Shown piece after piece: positions 16,296 to 24,875 of a DNA stretch of 64,000 nt. The notes under the pieces are model-generated. The model was not told the DNA's origin, ran no database searches, and saw only the letters and a list, made by a program, of their open reading frames with translations. This stretch comes from Phycisphaerales bacterium (GTDB lineage: Bacteria; Planctomycetota; Phycisphaerae; Phycisphaerales; UBA1924). Location of the stretch: positions 124,001 to 188,000 of the forward strand of contig JAJDDC010000102.1 of NCBI GenBank assembly GCA_029260515.1, in the 5' to 3' direction. Both the position numbers and the translations under genes were made by a program. The first letter of the stretch is position 1, and every line of letters starts with the position of its first letter.

Positions 16296-18308
16296 ATGCC
16301 ACGCAAATACGCCATCCTGACGCTCGTCATCGCCCCCTGGCTCGTCCTGATGCCCGGGGCGGACGCCGCGACCATCCAGCCCGAGACGCCAGAAGCGGCC
16401 GAAACCGATCCTGGCGAGGCGCCGAGCGAAACGGCGCGGCTCCCTGAAAGTTCTGACAGCCGGCCCGACGCCCAGACTCTGGCCGCGATCGTGGAGGACG
16501 CGGATCGCCCGCTGGGCGAGCGTCTCGAGGCCGCGACCGCCTTGGTCGCCCTCGGCCGCGCCCGTGAGGCCCTGCTGGCGATCAACGCCATCCTCGGGCA
16601 GGGCGACGGCGACGCCTCGGGCGCCAAGGTGCTCCTCGAGGCCATGGCCCGCACGCCCGTCGCCCCTCGCGAGCTGTGGGCGCCCGTCTCGCTCGTGCCG
16701 CGGGACGACCCGAGCGTGCGGGCGCTGGTCGCGTCGGCGGCCGGGTCGTTCCGCACGCGTCAGGCGGCCGACATGCTCGTCACGCTGCTGCACGACGACC
16801 CGGACGCGTCGGTCCGGCGGGCGGCGCACCGGGCGTTGATCCGCCTGTCGGGGCGTTCGCTCCCGCCGGACGCTGGCGCGTGGGGCTCGTGGCTCGAGCG
16901 CCAGGGCGCGGTGGACGGGGTCGCGTGGCTCGGCGGATTGATCGAAGGCCTCGCGTCACGTGCCGACGAGCTCGAGCGGCGCGCCCAGACCGCGGAGTCG
17001 CACCTCACCGACGCGTACCGGCGCTTGCACCTTGCCCTCGCGCCCGAGGCTCGCTCGGACCTGCTGGCGACGATGCTCCACGAGCAGATACCCACAGTCC
17101 GCGCGCTGGCGTTCGACCTGATCGACCGCGAACTGGCGTCGTCGCTCCAGCTCGGGCCCGAGGTCGGCGAGGCGGCCGTCGAGCTCATGGGCGACCCGGA
17201 CGCGATGATCCGTCGCCGGGCGGCCGCCCTGGTCGTGCGGCTCGCCCCCGAGACCGGCGCGCCGGCGATCATCGAACGCCTGAGAGTCGAGCGCGACCCG
17301 TCGGTCGCGGCGCCCCTGCTCAGGGGCGTTACGCGCTGGCCCGCCGAGAGCGCGTCGGCCCATGTCGTTCGGTGGGCGGCGGGGCGATCGCCCGCGGCCG
17401 ATGTCGCGCTCGAGGCCGCGTGGTCGCTCGCGCGGGCGGGGGTGCTGGCGTCTGGCGCCCAGCGTGACGACCTGCTCACGTCGCTCCGCGAACGCGAGGC
17501 GACCGCGTTGTCCGTCCACGCGCTGCGCCTCCTCGTGACGCTCGGCGAGGAACGCGACCGCGTCCGTGCCCGCGAGCTGCTCGCGAGCGACGACCCCGAG
17601 TTGCGGCGGCGTGTCGCCGACGCACTGGTCTCGGACCCGGGGTCATGCGACGCGATCGTCGAGGCCGCGGCGACCGACCTGAGGCTCTACGACGCAGCCC
17701 GGCGCGCGATCGCGGCACGCGAGCCGACGGCCGAATCGCTGCGCGCCTTGTGCGCCCTGCCGGCGCCGAGCCCCGAGGCCCGGCGGGCGGCGATACTCGA
17801 GGTGTGCGCACGGATGGCGGAGCCGGAGCTCGTGCAAGGTGTCGCCGAGCTCGGCGATCCCGTGTTGATAGAGCGGGCGCTGTCGCGACTCGAGCAGCGT
17901 GCGCCCGCGGACGCCTCGCCCGCCACCGGGGCGCTGGGCGCGGGGCTCGTGCATCTTGCGGTGGCGAGGCTGAAGCTCGGGCGCCCGGGCGACGCGCTGG
18001 CGACGCTCGACCGCGTAGGAGTCGTTGGGGACGACGACGAGCTCGCCCGGGCCGCCGACGAGACCCGGGTCTCGTGCCTGCTGGCGGCGGGACGTGTCGA
18101 GGACGCCTCGGTGTTGGGGGCGGGCGCCGACGCGTGGCTCCGTGGGCTCGAGCTGTCGATCGGCACGCCGCACGCCCGGTGGGTGCACGACGAGCTGACT
18201 GTCCGGTTCGCGGGCGCGCTCGACGAGGCACGCAGCGCGAGGCTCGTCGCGTTGCGGACGCGTCTGGGCGAGGGACAGCCAGAGCCGATGCCCTCGGACG
18301 ATCCCTGA
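16296..18308 (+). CDS. Secreted HEAT-repeat protein
   Basis: The 670-residue protein has an N-terminal signal peptide (MPRKYAILTLVIAPW...ADA) and a long alpha-helical solenoid with HEAT-like units, for example DPDASVRRAAHRALIRLSG. No lipobox and no catalytic motif are visible. It is probably a periplasmic scaffold. The ATG at 16296 puts the signal peptide at the N-terminus; the frame upstream is proline/arginine-rich. It is divergent from the TPR gene, with 167 bases between starts, and convergent with the pseudokinase gene. Confidence 0.75.
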   Translation: MPRKYAILTLVIAPWLVLMPGADAATIQPETPEAAETDPGEAPSETARLPESSDSRPDAQTLAAIVEDADRPLGERLEAATALVALGRAREALLAINAILGQGDGDASGAKVLLEAMARTPVAPRELWAPVSLVPRDDPSVRALVASAAGSFRTRQAADMLVTLLHDDPDASVRRAAHRALIRLSGRSLPPDAGAWGSWLERQGAVDGVAWLGGLIEGLASRADELERRAQTAESHLTDAYRRLHLALAPEARSDLLATMLHEQIPTVRALAFDLIDRELASSLQLGPEVGEAAVELMGDPDAMIRRRAAALVVRLAPETGAPAIIERLRVERDPSVAAPLLRGVTRWPAESASAHVVRWAAGRSPAADVALEAAWSLARAGVLASGAQRDDLLTSLREREATALSVHALRLLVTLGEERDRVRARELLASDDPELRRRVADALVSDPGSCDAIVEAAATDLRLYDAARRAIAAREPTAESLRALCALPAPSPEARRAAILEVCARMAEPELVQGVAELGDPVLIERALSRLEQRAPADASPATGALGAGLVHLAVARLKLGRPGDALATLDRVGVVGDDDELARAADETRVSCLLAAGRVEDASVLGAGADAWLRGLELSIGTPHARWVHDELTVRFAGALDEARSARLVALRTRLGEGQPEPMPSDDP

Positions 18309-18349
18309 ACACAGGCTCGATTCGTGAGAGAACCGGGCGGCCGACTCGC

Positions 18350-19174
18350 TCAGCGGAGCGACTCGCCGCCGGTCTTGCCCGTCTTGCGGAAGCGTCCGAG
18401 CACGCCCCTGGCCCTGACGACTGGCGCCGGGGTTTCGGGCACGCCCGTCCCCGAGGGCAGCGCGTCGCGCGCCTCGCGGGCCGAGGCAAACCCGCCCGCG
18501 GCATCGAGCCCGCGCTCGAACCAGACGTCCCACCCCCGGGGCAGGCGCTTGACGATGCGCGTGGCGGCGATCATGGGTTCTTCGGGCGGGAGCCCGGTGA
18601 GCAGCGTGTAGCCCAGCTGGACGAACGAGCGGACCTCGTCGCGAACGACCTCGGGCCCGCCGCCGGGCGATTCGCGGAGCCGGGCGCCCAGACCGTAGAG
18701 CTCGATGAGGACGCTGCCGTGCCGATCGACGAGCAGTTCGCCATCGTCGGGCGGGCCGTGCACGACGCCGCGCTCGTGCGAGGTCATGACCGCCGAGAGG
18801 AGGTGATCGAGCGTGCGCTCGGCCTCGAAGGCGGGCAGACGCCCGCCCTTGGCATCAAGCACGTCGGCGAGCGTGACGAGCCCGCCCTGGTTGCCGGGGT
18901 AGGGCGTGATGACCCAGGGGCAGCCGTCGGGCTCGAGCGAGTACCGCTCGATGCACAGCGTGTGCGGGTGGGTGATGCGCGAGATCTCGTCGAGGGCGGC
19001 GAGCGTCTCGCGACGCTCGGAGTTATCGCGGCACGGCGGGAGGCGGTAGAGCAGGTGGTTGCTGCGCTCACGCTCGTGCAGACCCACCCACCGCTCTCCG
19101 ACACGACCGTCGGCGAGGCGCCCGACCAGTCGGAACGGGCCGATGTTCGACGGGTGGTCCTGACGGTCTCGCAT
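18350..19174 (-). CDS. Pseudokinase of the bacterial Ser/Thr kinase fold
   Basis: The 274-residue protein follows the Hanks-type kinase plan but without the catalytic residues. The glycine loop is degenerate (GRLADGRVGERWVG), the VAIK lysine position reads LLYR, the hinge and helix region DEISRITHPHTL is kept, HRD-K-N reads HGPPDDGELL, and DFG reads ELYG. It ends in a basic tail. It is likely a signalling scaffold or allosteric regulator. The ATG at 19174 has GGAGG eleven bases upstream; a GTG at 19192 is an alternative. No transmembrane segment is seen. Confidence 0.72.
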   Translation of the reverse strand: MRDRQDHPSNIGPFRLVGRLADGRVGERWVGLHERERSNHLLYRLPPCRDNSERRETLAALDEISRITHPHTLCIERYSLEPDGCPWVITPYPGNQGGLVTLADVLDAKGGRLPAFEAERTLDHLLSAVMTSHERGVVHGPPDDGELLVDRHGSVLIELYGLGARLRESPGGGPEVVRDEVRSFVQLGYTLLTGLPPEEPMIAATRIVKRLPRGWDVWFERGLDAAGGFASAREARDALPSGTGVPETPAPVVRARGVLGRFRKTGKTGGESLR

Positions 19175-19440
19175 CCGGCGCGTGTCCTCCACCCCGGCGT
19201 GACGCGCCGGGGGAACTCGGGCATGGCCAGGATTCTAGCCCATCACCGCGAGAGCGGCGGACCGGGCGGGATCCTGGCGACAATCGGCTATCGGACGCGG
19301 GCCCGAGCCCTCGCCAGTCTTTCCCACGCCCGCTCCGCACGTGGACGCCCTGCCGAGCCCACGCCTCGGGCGTTTCAGGCGGGCGGCGCCCGCCCCTCCC
19401 TCTATAGTCCGCCCCCGATACTCGGGACGGAGCCCTCGTC

Positions 19441-21240
19441 ATGCGCACACGCACGCACACCGCCGGCCAGCTCCGCGAGGAGCACATCGGCCAGGAAGTC
19501 CGACTCTGCGGCTGGGTCCACGCCCGGCGCGAGCAGTCCGCCGAGCTGGTCTTCGTGGACGTGCGCGACCGGTACGGCATCACGCAGCTGGTCTTCGACG
19601 CCGAGGACACGAGCCCCGAGCTGCCCAAGCAGGCCAAGGGCGTGCACCTCGAGGACGTGGTCGGCGCCAAGGGCGTGGTCCGTGCCCGGGAGCGCGTCAA
19701 CAAGAAGATCCCGACCGGCGGGGTCGAGGTGCTGGTGACGGAGCTTGAGGTGCTGAGCCGGACGGTGTCGCCGCCCCTGATCGCGTCGGACGAGCAGAAC
19801 CTGCCGGCCGAGGAGACGAGGCTCAAGTACCGCTACCTGGACCTGCGTCGCCCGAAGATGCAGGAGATCATCCGCACGCGCCACCGGGTGACGAAGCTGG
19901 CGCGCGACTACTTCGACGAGCAGGGGTTCCTGGAGATCGAGACGCCGTGCCTGACGCGCTCGACGCCCGAGGGCGCGCGGGACTACCTGGTGCCGTCGCG
20001 CCAACAGCCGGGGATGTGGTACGCGCTGCCGCAGTCGCCGCAGATCTTCAAGCAGATCCTGATGGTCGCCGGGTGCGACCGGTACCTGCAGATCTGCCGG
20101 TGCTTCCGCGACGAGGACCCCCGGGCCGACCGCCAGGCCGAGTTCACGCAGATCGACTGCGAGCTGAGCTTCGTCGATCGCGAGACGGTGCTGGGTGTGA
20201 TGGAAGGGTTCGCCAAGCGGGTTTGGAACGAGGTCCTGGGGTACGAGGCCGGGGACTTCCCGAGGATCACGTACAAGGAAGCCATGGACCGCTTCGGTAT
20301 CGACCGTCCGGACACGCGGTACGGGCTGGAGTTGGTGGACGTGTCTGATCTGGCCGCCAAGACCGATTTCAAGGTCTTCACCGAGGCGCTGGAGAAGGAC
20401 CGGGGCGTCGTGAAAGCGATCCGCGTGCCCGGCGGGGCCGCAAAGCTGACGCGCAAGATCACGGACGGGTACAGCAAGTTTGTCCAGGACTTCGGCGCCG
20501 GGGGTGTGCCCGTGACAAAGGTCGCGGGCGTCACGCTCGAGGCGGGCATCGCCAAGTTCGTCGAGCCGATCGCGGGCGAGCTGATCGACCGCCTGGGCGC
20601 GAAGGACGGCGACACCATCCTCTTCGGCGCCGACACGTACTCGACGTGCTCCAAGGCTTTGGGCGAGCTGCGCCAGAGGGTCGCCCGCGACATGGAGATG
20701 ATCCCCGAGGGCGCGTGGAACTTCCTCTGGGTGATCGACTTCCCGATGTTCGAGTTCGACGAGGAGACAGGCCGCTTCTACGCGATGCACCACCCGTTCA
20801 CCGCGCCCTCGGACGAGGAGCTGGAACGCTTCATGGGCGCCGACCCGTCCGACCGCGAGACCATCGAGTCGATCGTCTCCGATGGGTACGACCTGGTGTG
20901 CAACGGCTCGGAGATCGGGGGCGGCTCCATCCGTATCCACCGCCAGGACGTCCAGAAGAAGGTCTTCGAGCTGCTGGGGATCTCGGACGAGGAAGCCAGA
21001 CTCAAGTTCAGCTTCCTGCTCGATGCGTTGTCGTTCGGCGCCCCCCCCCACGGCGGGATCGCCTTCGGCCTCGATCGCCTCATCATGCACCTGGCCGGCA
21101 CCGACAACATCCGCGACGTCATCGCCTTCCCCAAGACCCAGACGGGGGCGGACCTGATGTGCGAGGCGCCCAATGTTGTGGACGAGGAGCAGCTGGGCGA
21201 GCTGCACGTCAAGAGCACGGCCAGGGCGCGGACGGACTGA
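19441..21240 (+). CDS. aspS: Aspartyl-tRNA synthetase
   Basis: AspRS charges tRNA-Asp with aspartate. The 599-residue protein has the bacterial layout: an OB-fold anticodon-binding domain (about 1-110, with GWVHARRE), the class II core with motif 2 FRDEDPRADR, the GAD insertion (about 290-420), and motif 3 GGIAFGLDRL. The start is a clean ATG. The CPBP gene begins one base after its stop. A matching tRNA-Asp lies at 411-484. Whether it also charges tRNA-Asn cannot be settled here. Confidence 0.98.
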   Translation: MRTRTHTAGQLREEHIGQEVRLCGWVHARREQSAELVFVDVRDRYGITQLVFDAEDTSPELPKQAKGVHLEDVVGAKGVVRARERVNKKIPTGGVEVLVTELEVLSRTVSPPLIASDEQNLPAEETRLKYRYLDLRRPKMQEIIRTRHRVTKLARDYFDEQGFLEIETPCLTRSTPEGARDYLVPSRQQPGMWYALPQSPQIFKQILMVAGCDRYLQICRCFRDEDPRADRQAEFTQIDCELSFVDRETVLGVMEGFAKRVWNEVLGYEAGDFPRITYKEAMDRFGIDRPDTRYGLELVDVSDLAAKTDFKVFTEALEKDRGVVKAIRVPGGAAKLTRKITDGYSKFVQDFGAGGVPVTKVAGVTLEAGIAKFVEPIAGELIDRLGAKDGDTILFGADTYSTCSKALGELRQRVARDMEMIPEGAWNFLWVIDFPMFEFDEETGRFYAMHHPFTAPSDEELERFMGADPSDRETIESIVSDGYDLVCNGSEIGGGSIRIHRQDVQKKVFELLGISDEEARLKFSFLLDALSFGAPPHGGIAFGLDRLIMHLAGTDNIRDVIAFPKTQTGADLMCEAPNVVDEEQLGELHVKSTARARTD

Positions 21241-21241
21241 C

Positions 21242-22123
21242 GTGCCCCGGGCGCCGCGTGAAACGCCGACCGATCCGCCGGCGACTGTGCCCGCGGTGAC
21301 AACCAGCGCCGCGTCCGCGACACCCGGGCCTCCCGGCACGTCTGCTGGAATCCGCGTGCTCAGGTGGCTCGAGCTGGTCGCCCTCTTCCTCGTCGTCCCC
21401 GCGGCGTTCTGGTGGTCGCGTTACAACCCGGGCCCCGTCGCGTCGTGGCTCGACCGGGTCGGCCTGCCGACAGAGCTTGCCCAGAACATCGCCCGCGGAA
21501 GGATGATGATCCCGACGCTGCTCGCCTTCGGCGTCGGGTGCCTCGTCTACCTGGTGCTCGACGCCTCGTTCCGCAAGCGGCGGCTCTGGAACTTCCGTGC
21601 GGGCATACGTGAGATACCGCGGATCGTGGCCATCTTCGTGCTCCTTGCGGGCGTGCTCAGCGCCCTGATCTGGGCGCTCCAGCCCGGGTCGGCGATCGTC
21701 GCGGAGATCGCGGACTACGGGCTACGCCTGCCGACGCTCGACGCGAACGCGGGCTGGCTCCGCCTGCCCCGCGAGCGGCCCGCGCTGTGGGTCGCGATCA
21801 TGTTCCTGTACCCGGTCTTCTCGGTCTGGCCGCAGGAGGTCGTGTACCGGGCGTTCTTCCACCACCGGTACACTCCGATCCTGCGCACGCCCGCGGCGCG
21901 GATCATCGTCGGGGGCGCCGTCTTCGGCTTCATGCACGTTGTATTCCTCAACTGGCTCGCGCCCGCGATGACGCTGGTGGGCGGGCTGCTGTTCGCCTGG
22001 ACGTACGAGCGGAGCAGGAGCCTCGTCGCCGTCACAATCGAACACGCGCTGTGGGGGTGCTACGTGTTCACGGTCGGGATCGGGTGGTACTTCTACGGCG
22101 GGGGGATCCAGGCGGGCGGATAA
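21242..22123 (+). CDS. CPBP-family intramembrane protein (CAAX protease-like)
   Basis: The 293-residue protein has about seven hydrophobic segments and the CPBP/Abi domain in its C-terminal half. Motif 1, usually EExxxR, is QEVVYR here; motif 2 is FGFMHVVF and the third is EHALWG. The Gln in place of the first Glu may weaken or abolish protease activity; in the Rce1-like family the second Glu and the His residues are the more important. The start is uncertain: GTG at 21242 abuts aspS, and other GTGs lie 48-60 bases further in. Confidence 0.75.
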   Translation: MPRAPRETPTDPPATVPAVTTSAASATPGPPGTSAGIRVLRWLELVALFLVVPAAFWWSRYNPGPVASWLDRVGLPTELAQNIARGRMMIPTLLAFGVGCLVYLVLDASFRKRRLWNFRAGIREIPRIVAIFVLLAGVLSALIWALQPGSAIVAEIADYGLRLPTLDANAGWLRLPRERPALWVAIMFLYPVFSVWPQEVVYRAFFHHRYTPILRTPAARIIVGGAVFGFMHVVFLNWLAPAMTLVGGLLFAWTYERSRSLVAVTIEHALWGCYVFTVGIGWYFYGGGIQAGG

Positions 22124-22143
22124 GGCGCGAACGACGTGCGCAC

Positions 22144-22728
22144 TCAGCCCGAATACCCCATCGCCCGCTCGATCGCGCCGACCAGCGCGTGCAGCACGAG
22201 CATGTGGATCTCCTGGATCCTGTCGCTCGTCGGGCCGGGGACAACCCACTCGAAGTCGGCCTTGCCCCCGAGCTTGCCCCCGCCCTTGCCCAGCAGCAGC
22301 GCGACGTGCATCTCGCGGGCCCTGGCGGCCGCGACGGCGTTGATGATGTTCTGCGAGTTCCCGCTCGTGGACAGCGCGACGAGCACGTCGCCCTCGCGCC
22401 CGAGGCCCTCGACCCAGCGGGAGAAGACCGCGTCGAACCCGTAATCGTTGGCCGTGCACGTCAGGTGCCCGGGATCGACGCACGCGATCGCGGGGATCGG
22501 CGGGCGGTCGTCGCGGTACCGCCCGGTCAGCTCCTCGCAGAAGTGCATGGCGTCGGCGCACGAGCCGCCGTTGCCGACGGCCAGGATCTTGCCGCCGGCG
22601 CGGATGGACTCGGCGCACGCCGCGGCAAGTTCGGCGACCAGGCGGGCCGGGCCCGGGCTTGCGCGAAACTCGTCCAGCGCCGCGCCGGCGTCGGCGAACT
22701 CCGTTGCGATCCGCTCGATCTCGCTCAC
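22144..22728 (-). CDS. gmhA: Phosphoheptose isomerase / SIS-domain protein
   Basis: GmhA converts sedoheptulose 7-phosphate to heptose 7-phosphate for LPS core heptose. The 194-residue SIS-domain protein matches in length and in motifs: GNGGSCADAMHF and the phosphate loop ALSTSGNSQN. The start is a GTG inside GTGA, overlapping by four bases the stop of the EamA gene upstream, so they are translationally coupled. With the GT39 enzyme beyond, the cluster looks devoted to envelope glycan. A different SIS sugar isomerase cannot be ruled out. Confidence 0.85.
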   Translation of the reverse strand: MSEIERIATEFADAGAALDEFRASPGPARLVAELAAACAESIRAGGKILAVGNGGSCADAMHFCEELTGRYRDDRPPIPAIACVDPGHLTCTANDYGFDAVFSRWVEGLGREGDVLVALSTSGNSQNIINAVAAARAREMHVALLLGKGGGKLGGKADFEWVVPGPTSDRIQEIHMLVLHALVGAIERAMGYSG

Positions 22729-23222
22729 GGCGTCACCCCCTGTGCCGGCGCCTGGGTGTGCGTGGACGGGCCGAACGTCAGCAGGACCACGCCCGCGAGG
22801 ATCAGGCCCACGGCGAGCAGCTTGCGGGCGCTCATCGTCTCGCCCAACGCCAGCCAGCCCAGCAGGACCGCGGTCGCCGGCGCCAGCGCGAAGGCGATCG
22901 GTTTGACGCGGCTGATCTCGCCCAGGCTCAGGGCGGCGTAGAAGCAGATCATCGCCGCCGCGCCCGCGACAACGCCCGAGCCCAGCGTCAGCAGCGCCCA
23001 GTTCTTCGCGCCCGCCTCGCCCCAGGCGGGCGCCTCGCCCGGGCTCTTCATCGCCTTGGCGACGACGAGATAGGCGATCCAGATGAGGGGCAGCGCGACG
23101 CTCGAGCGGATGGCGATGGCGGCGAAGGGCCCGATCCTGCCCGAGTGCAGGACCGCGCGGGTGCAGACCTCACCCACGCCCCAGCAGAGTCCGGCCGCGA
23201 TCGCGAGCATGATCGCCTTCAT
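22725..23222 (-). CDS. EamA/DMT-family membrane protein, single domain
   Basis: The 165-residue protein has about five hydrophobic segments and a single EamA unit with the pattern AIRSSVALPLIW and ALGETMSARKLLAVGLILAGV. Full DMT exporters carry two such units, so this half-length form must dimerise or act as a flippase subunit, as ArnE/ArnF-like proteins do. It lies between a GT39 enzyme and gmhA, which suggests a role in moving lipid-linked sugar or a related substrate; that is inference. Confidence 0.75.
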   Translation of the reverse strand: MKAIMLAIAAGLCWGVGEVCTRAVLHSGRIGPFAAIAIRSSVALPLIWIAYLVVAKAMKSPGEAPAWGEAGAKNWALLTLGSGVVAGAAAMICFYAALSLGEISRVKPIAFALAPATAVLLGWLALGETMSARKLLAVGLILAGVVLLTFGPSTHTQAPAQGVTP

Positions 23223-23249
23223 GCCGACGAGCGTAGGCGATCGGGCCCG

Positions 23250-24779
23250 TCAGTGGTCGGTCCGGCGCGAGTACCGCCCGGTCCAGGGGGACTCCAACCT
23301 GGTCACGGTCCAGAGGCCGAAGTGCCCGAGCAGCGTGTCGCCCGGGCGGATGCAGTATCCGCCGCGGAGGTGTTCGGGGTAGGCGGGGTCCTGCATCCGG
23401 TAGAGCATGAGGTCGCCCGGCTGGGGCTCGGCGCCCAGGGGCGCCTCTTCGGACCGGGCCAGCCCCGGGTAGACGCCGCGCTCGAGGGAGATATGGGCGG
23501 CGGTGCGGAGCTGGTCGGGCGAGACCCACAGCGCGGGCCAATCGTCGGTCGATCCGCCGCCGTACTCGTCGAAGTACGCGAGCATCTCGGCCCTGTAGGC
23601 GGGCGGGGGGGAGTGGATCCGCACGCCGCTGACCTCGAACAGCGCGACGAGCACCGCGAGCACCGGCGCGATCCAGTACGGGATCAGCCGCCCGAATCGT
23701 CCGCGCCCGCGCGGTATCACGCGGACGAGGAACCCGGCGCACAGAAGCGACAGCGCCGGGTACGCGGGCACGAGGTAGCGCATCGACTTGCCGGCCAGCG
23801 CCGAGAGAATGGCGATCCAGGCGAGCCCCCAGAGCAGGCCCAGCGCGTCGCCCGCCCACACGCCCGTGACCGGGCGGCGGCGCCAGATCATCCAGATGAT
23901 CGCGCCCACGAGCGTGATGAGCCAGGGCCAGTACGTCTCGCCGAGCTGCTGGGCGTAGTACCAGACGGGTTCGGGGACGACGATGTCGCCGCCCTGGAAG
24001 CGTTGGATCGTCTCGGCGCCGAAGTAGGTGTCGAGGAACGGCTGGGCGGAGCCGGCGGGGTAGGCGCGGATCATCTCCAGGTGCCAGGGGACCGCGAGCG
24101 CGACGCCGACGAGCACGAGCCCCGCGAGCCAGGGGATGAGCCTGGCCCGCCCGGCGGTCCAGAGCCAGACCGCAAGCAAGGGCACGAGCAGCAGCGCCGC
24201 CCCGGGCTTGACCATCAACGCCGCCCCCATCGGCACGCCCGCGAGCACGACCCACCACGGGCTCCGGGCCTCGCCCCGCCGCACGCCCGCGGCGTGCGTC
24301 ACGCCCCATGCGCACAGGACCACGAACAACGCGAGTGGCAGGTCCAGCGAGTACGCGTGTGTGTAGCGGAAGACCTCGTGGGTGAGCGCGAAGACCAACG
24401 CCGCGGCCATCGCGACACGGAACCGGATTATGCCCCTGAGCATCACGAAGACCGCGCTGGCGGTGACCCCCGCGTACAGCCCCATCGCCAGACGCACCGC
24501 CCACAGCTCGGGGCCGAAGGCCTTGACGAACGGCGCGACCATCCAGAAGGCGACGGGGGGTTTGCGGTGGTACGGCGCGCTGCCCAGCATCGGGTGGAGC
24601 CAGTCGCCAGAGACGACCATCCCCTGGGTGACCGCGGCGTAGACGTGCGAGTCGGTCCGGAAGTCGCCCTGGTTGATCCCGGCGAGGGTGATCAGGAGGA
24701 CGACGAGCAAGGGCGTGAGCGTCAACCACCAGCGCCACAGGCGGATGGGGACGCTGCGGTGGAGCATGGGCGGGCGCAC
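23250..24779 (-). CDS. GT39-type membrane glycosyltransferase (ArnT/PMT-like)
   Basis: The 509-residue protein has about eleven hydrophobic segments and the first-loop acid motif GDFRTDSHVYA of lipid-phosphate-dependent glycosyltransferases (PMT_2/ArnT type), followed by a periplasmic C-terminal part of about 120 residues. It would transfer a sugar from a polyprenyl-phosphate carrier to lipid A, a glycan or a protein on the periplasmic side. It starts at GTG 24779 or ATG 24767; neither has a clear Shine-Dalgarno sequence. It is 27 bases upstream of the EamA gene in the same direction. Confidence 0.85.
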   Translation of the reverse strand: MRPPMLHRSVPIRLWRWWLTLTPLLVVLLITLAGINQGDFRTDSHVYAAVTQGMVVSGDWLHPMLGSAPYHRKPPVAFWMVAPFVKAFGPELWAVRLAMGLYAGVTASAVFVMLRGIIRFRVAMAAALVFALTHEVFRYTHAYSLDLPLALFVVLCAWGVTHAAGVRRGEARSPWWVVLAGVPMGAALMVKPGAALLLVPLLAVWLWTAGRARLIPWLAGLVLVGVALAVPWHLEMIRAYPAGSAQPFLDTYFGAETIQRFQGGDIVVPEPVWYYAQQLGETYWPWLITLVGAIIWMIWRRRPVTGVWAGDALGLLWGLAWIAILSALAGKSMRYLVPAYPALSLLCAGFLVRVIPRGRGRFGRLIPYWIAPVLAVLVALFEVSGVRIHSPPPAYRAEMLAYFDEYGGGSTDDWPALWVSPDQLRTAAHISLERGVYPGLARSEEAPLGAEPQPGDLMLYRMQDPAYPEHLRGGYCIRPGDTLLGHFGLWTVTRLESPWTGRYSRRTDH

Positions 24780-24875
24780 GGGGCGTGAGTCTAGGGAATC
24801 CCGGCCGCCGCGCCGGGTGTGGAGGGGGTGCCGGCGCGGCGGGGAAGCACGAGGCCCAGGCTATCCTCTGCTCTT

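Noticed and set aside
22659-24788. Open frame of 709 codons on the plus strand
   Set aside because: Antisense to the EamA and GT39 genes, and made of Arg/Gly/Asp-rich noise.
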